From CAZLYK01 sp964563495 (GTDB taxonomy: Bacteria; Acidobacteriota; Blastocatellia; RBC074): a DNA stretch of 15,319 bases. The stretch covers positions 1 to 15,319 of the forward strand of contig CAZLYK010000134.1 of assembly GCA_964563495.1 (NCBI GenBank). The letters are read 5' to 3'. Below are positions 12,876 through 15,319 of the stretch, piece after piece. The stretch's first letter is position 1. Each line of letters opens with the position of its first letter. The translations under genes were made by a program, and so were the position numbers. Under the pieces are notes generated by a model, which was not told where the DNA came from, did not search any database, and saw only the letters and a list, made by a program, of their open reading frames with translations.

Positions 12876-13130
12876 TTATTCGAGTTTATAGTCGGCGAAG
12901 ATCAGACGAACTGGAATCCCGTCAATCTGATCGGGGAGGTCGATGACCTCTTTGTCCGCCGGCGGACGCAGGTGAACGCGCAATACCGGACGATCCGCGT
13001 CCGCCGCCCCCGCTTGAGGATCGGTCCCGATGTCGATCAAACTGACTTGTGGGTGAAAGAGGTATTTCTCCTCCAGCTTTTGACGAGCGCGGAGCGCTTT
13101 TTCCCATTGCTCATGATTTGATTGAGGCAT
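12876..13130 (-). CDS. Stand-alone copy of the protease N-terminal (Nal1-type) domain, 84 aa
   Basis: This is an 84-aa protein: a short helical start (MPQSNHEQWEKALRARQKLE) then YLFHPQVSLIDIG, VLRVHLRPPADK and LPDQIDGIPVRLIFADYKLE. This matches the N-terminal region of the adjacent protease (YLFNPRVSMIDFG, CIRIHVREK, IDYPVDL) in order and spacing. It resembles the GVGxG...I.V.V..K...IP..idGvPvdV domain preceding many bacterial trypsin-like/Nal1-like peptidases. It has no catalytic residues. The start at 13130 is chosen because AGGAG lies 7 nt upstream; the open frame continues upstream inside the protease gene but without a site. Only 16 nt separate it from the protease stop, so translation is probably coupled. 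It might bind, inhibit or compete for partners of the protease; this is inference. Confidence 0.78.
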   Translation of the reverse strand: MPQSNHEQWEKALRARQKLEEKYLFHPQVSLIDIGTDPQAGAADADRPVLRVHLRPPADKEVIDLPDQIDGIPVRLIFADYKLE

Positions 13131-13146
13131 CTCGATCTCCTGCTGC

Positions 13147-14172
13147 TTAGAGCGCCAGGTCGACTTCGAGGGCATCGAGCAATTCCGGCATCGAAATCGC
13201 GAGCGCGTATTCAGGAACATCACTGCCGGCGAAGTGGAGTCCGACTGCGCGCCTCGTGCCCTTCTCGAGCCACCATGAGCCGGAATCTCCGCCGGCGCTG
13301 ACTTCTTCGTTCAATGGCGTTTGAGAGATATGCACCACATTTCTGATCACGCGCCGGACGCCGTCGTAAGTCATGGCCATGCGCCCGATCAGACCTGTGA
13401 TCACGCCTTCAGTGACTTCCGTCCGGCTCCCCGATTTGGTGACCAGCATATCGCGCTCCGGAGCGGTTACGCCGGTGACGGAACCAAGGTCCACCTGTTC
13501 GTTGATCATCGGACGCGCATGATTCAGTTCCGCCACTGCCGCATCCATAAAGAGGTCCATGGCGTCACGGGTCAGATACGCGACTGTATTGTCTGATGTG
13601 CCCCCGTGCATTCGACCGGGCTGATAGATAGGGATGCCGGGGCCGACATACCACGAACCGACAAGTACGTGCCAATTGCTGAGGATCATCTCTTTGCCGG
13701 TCCGGCGATCGATGACCTTGCCGCCCATGGTGCCGTATCCGTATGTTGCCGAGTTCGAGATACTGATCCCGCCGCGCAGCGGATTGAAGAGATGGCCGCG
13801 CGGATTTACCGGTTGGGGCCACCAGGAGTACTGTTGATTTATCCCATAGCTCGCTCGAGGCAAATCCACCGGATAGTCGATCAAGCTGGTGTCGATGACC
13901 AGATCCGGATTTACTTCGGCAAAAGACTCGAAGGCCAGGTCATAGCTTTTCTCACGGACGTGGATGCGGATACATGGAGTCTTGACCAGCTTACGTCCTT
14001 CCCGATCATTGATCTTCCAACCGAAGTCGATCATCGAGACACGTGGATTGAAGAGATACCTCCTGACGGCGCGATCCAGCTCCCGCTCCGCTTTGGGACT
14101 GAATTGGCCGGCGAGTTCCCGGGCGGATTGAGCGATTGATTCCGGCTGAGAATTGTATGGTTGGACGCTCAT
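13147..14172 (-). CDS. Leaderless trypsin-like (Nal1-type) serine protease
   Basis: This is a 341-aa protein. An N-terminal domain at about 28-105 (YLFNPRVSMIDFGWKI, TPCIRIHVREK, LIDYPVDLPRA) precedes a chymotrypsin-fold protease. The catalytic triad is visible: H168 in LSNWHVL, D210 in FMDAAVAEL and S297 in AGGDSGSW; VGLHFAGS (310-317) follows as in related peptidases. All residues needed for activity appear present. No signal peptide or membrane helix is present, so a cytoplasmic location is expected unless it is exported by another route. The start at 14172 has an AGGAAA site about 7 nt upstream. It is second in its run of minus-strand genes, after a 128-bp spacer containing a stem-loop, and is followed within 16 nt by a gene copying its N-terminal domain. 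The natural substrate is unknown; cluster beta-sandwich proteins are candidates. Confidence 0.87.
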   Translation of the reverse strand: MSVQPYNSQPESIAQSARELAGQFSPKAERELDRAVRRYLFNPRVSMIDFGWKINDREGRKLVKTPCIRIHVREKSYDLAFESFAEVNPDLVIDTSLIDYPVDLPRASYGINQQYSWWPQPVNPRGHLFNPLRGGISISNSATYGYGTMGGKVIDRRTGKEMILSNWHVLVGSWYVGPGIPIYQPGRMHGGTSDNTVAYLTRDAMDLFMDAAVAELNHARPMINEQVDLGSVTGVTAPERDMLVTKSGSRTEVTEGVITGLIGRMAMTYDGVRRVIRNVVHISQTPLNEEVSAGGDSGSWWLEKGTRRAVGLHFAGSDVPEYALAISMPELLDALEVDLAL

Positions 14173-14194
14173 GATGGTTTCCTCATTCGAGAAT

Positions 14195-14250
14195 CAACCC
14201 TGACTCCGGGCCTTCGACTCCGCAGAGTTGATTGCCCGGGGTCAGGGTCG
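14195..14250. repeat. Inverted repeat upstream of the protease gene
   Basis: CAACCCTGACTCCGGG (14195-14210) pairs with CCCGGGGTCAGGGTCG (14235-14250), 14 of 16 positions, loop 24 nt. It lies just upstream of the protease ribosome site on the minus strand. It differs in sequence from the ACAGGAT family. It may regulate passage of transcription from the 272-aa gene into the protease gene. Confidence 0.65.
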
Positions 14251-14274
14251 ATGGGTTAAAGACCTCAACGAACT

Positions 14275-14294
14275 TGACCGAAATGAATCGGTCA
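14275..14294. repeat. 7-bp stem-loop just past the 272-aa gene
   Basis: TGACCGA (14275-14281) and TCGGTCA (14288-14294) form a perfect stem with a 6-nt loop, 6 nt beyond the stop codon of the 272-aa gene. No T-run follows on the minus strand, so termination is uncertain. Confidence 0.4.
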
Positions 14295-14300
14295 CCGAAC

Positions 14301-15119
14301 CTAAGCCGTATAGACCAGGAACCGGGCCGGGATGTCGTGTTGCCACATCTGCGGCACGCCGGGCATCAGCGGCGGCGGGAAGATCGCCGGTTCGAAATCG
14401 GGATCGAACAGCCAGGTCGAGAATCCGGCGAAGGGTAAACCCAAAACCGGACCTGTCACATCGGCCGTGCAATTCAGTTCATAGAGGTGCGGCTGACCAT
14501 TGGGAGGCGCAGGGAAGAAGCCGCCGCCGACCGGCACGACGAAGGTCTTGAAGAACGCCGGACCCGGTTGAGCGCCGATCGGCGCCATGAGGACCGGAGC
14601 CGGATCCGGTCCATTGGTGACGCTGGTCAGGTTGATGGTTTCGAGCCGGATCGACAGATTGAGCGCACCCATCATATCGGCCGCTGATGGACCAGGCGGC
14701 CCCCAGTTGATCGGAGCGGGGTTCATCCAGATCCCGCCAATCATAAAGGCCGGCTCGGCCGCACGAAAGATCTTGTGCGGCAGATAAGGCCCGCCCGGAG
14801 TCGGCGCCCCGGGTTGGAATGGACCCGCGAGCAGAATGTTCCACCACGGGTATGCCACCGGCAAGGTCGGCGTGACCGGCCCCGCCTCTTCCAATCTCTC
14901 CCCGCGTGAGAGGGCCAGAGCCTTCTGGACATAGAGATTGGTCTGTTTCTTGATCTTTGCACCCCAGGCCTCGGCGATAAAACTGGCGTGTTTCTCGAAC
15001 TCATCCCTGGTATACATCTCCGCCGCCGCGGATGCCGCCTCGGCAACAGTCGATGGGAGAGCAGGATGAATCGTGATTTCTCGTCCTTCCTCGTAGGTTT
15101 TTGCAGGTTTGGCTGCCAT
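14301..15119 (-). CDS. Unrecognised 272-aa protein heading cluster D
   Basis: I do not recognise this family. The N-terminal third (about 22-72) is alpha-helical and Ala-rich (STVAEAASAAAEMYTRDEFE, then KHASFIAEAWGAKIKK). The rest is rich in Pro, Gly and aromatic residues with beta-strand character: PWWNILLAGPF, FMIGGIWMNP, ALNLSIRLETINLTSV, KTFVVPVGGGFF, HLYELNCTADVTG and a closing FLVYTA strand. The HLYELNCTADV segment and the final strand loosely recall the beta-sandwich of its neighbours, but this similarity is weak. No signal peptide or membrane helix. The start has AAAGGAGC about 10 nt upstream. It is the first gene of the minus-strand run, 128 bp before the protease. A structural or substrate protein is a guess. 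Confidence 0.65.
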   Translation of the reverse strand: MAAKPAKTYEEGREITIHPALPSTVAEAASAAAEMYTRDEFEKHASFIAEAWGAKIKKQTNLYVQKALALSRGERLEEAGPVTPTLPVAYPWWNILLAGPFQPGAPTPGGPYLPHKIFRAAEPAFMIGGIWMNPAPINWGPPGPSAADMMGALNLSIRLETINLTSVTNGPDPAPVLMAPIGAQPGPAFFKTFVVPVGGGFFPAPPNGQPHLYELNCTADVTGPVLGLPFAGFSTWLFDPDFEPAIFPPPLMPGVPQMWQHDIPARFLVYTA

Positions 15120-15276
15120 ATTAATTGTGCTCCTTTCGCTATCTTGACTGAGAATTAACGGTTACGTGCCGGCTGAATGCTCAGCCCGTTTGACCACGCG
15201 CGCAATTTAACCGGCTCATCTCAATCGGGACTCAATTTTTACTCAATCAACGGCGGTGAACGGATCAAATAAGAAA

Positions 15277-15319
15277 AATAGTCTGGATTAACAGGATTTC
15301 AACAGGATCAAAGACAAGG
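15277..15319. repeat. ACAGGAT-family repeat, cut by the window edge (copy 6)
   Basis: The edge reads AATAGTCTGGATTAACAGG followed by further ATTTCAACAGGAT, matching the left-arm pattern of copies 3-5 (AATAGACAGGAT...ACAGGAT). The complementary right arm would lie beyond 15319. The remaining 15120-15276 stretch upstream of the 272-aa gene holds its ribosome site but no promoter I can defend. Confidence 0.6.

Noticed and set aside
13606..14139. 177-aa plus-strand open frame
   Set aside because: It is antisense to the protease N-domain and catalytic His region. No motif is recognisable.
15120..15276. Second sigma-54 promoter upstream of the 272-aa gene (a GGCACG motif at about 15166-15171)
   Set aside because: On the minus strand GGCACG is present, but the dinucleotide 10 bp downstream is TT and no GC/GG -12 element occurs at the required spacing.

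Overview
The window reads as a bacterial chromosome segment from a draft or metagenome-derived scaffold, since 100 Ns sit at 4927-5026. It is moderately GC-rich, with long intergenic hairpin repeats and many secreted or regulatory proteins. I suspect an Acidobacteriota-type soil or sediment bacterium, perhaps Blastocatellia. That rests on gene style only (FHA/zinc-ribbon fusion, S41 protease, LolA-like secreted protein, NtrC-type activator), and no rRNA or other phylogenetic marker is present. I see no tRNA, rRNA, CRISPR array, transposase or phage gene.

Layout. (A) 67-4773, minus strand: an 860-residue membrane protein (zinc ribbon, FHA, GspE-N-like domain, FHA, one membrane span, extracytoplasmic beta-propeller-like region), then a secreted protein with kinase-like motifs, then a cytoplasmic phospholipase D-fold protein. 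(B) 4774-5458: a divergent intergenic region with a scaffold gap flanked by an exact 55-bp repeat, a 14-unit 8-bp minisatellite with an inverted terminal copy, a possible promoter and a strong hairpin next to a start codon. (C) 5459-8494, plus strand: an S41 peptidase, a LolA-like secreted protein, an orphan bacterial microcompartment (BMC) shell protein and one or two small unknown proteins. (D) 8509-15119, minus strand: seven genes. In transcription order they are an unknown 272-aa protein, a leaderless trypsin-like (Nal1-type) protease, an 84-aa stand-alone copy of the protease's N-terminal domain, a two-domain protein, a sigma-54-type activator with a degenerate receiver, a 147-aa beta-sandwich protein, and an HhH-bearing paralogue of the two-domain protein.

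Cluster D is the most interesting part. Three of its proteins (8509-9450, 9577-10020, 12038-12829) appear to share one C-terminal beta-sandwich module, and two of them also share a middle module. The protease and its small neighbour share an N-terminal domain. None has a visible signal peptide. With the embedded bacterial enhancer-binding protein this looks like a regulated cytoplasmic protease/beta-sandwich system that I cannot match to a named one. Its function is unknown.

A second theme is a family of intergenic inverted repeats built from ACAGGAT-like direct repeats, usually bounded by AATAGAC. There are about five complete copies and one cut by the right edge. They sit at gene ends and in two cases supply the stop codon.
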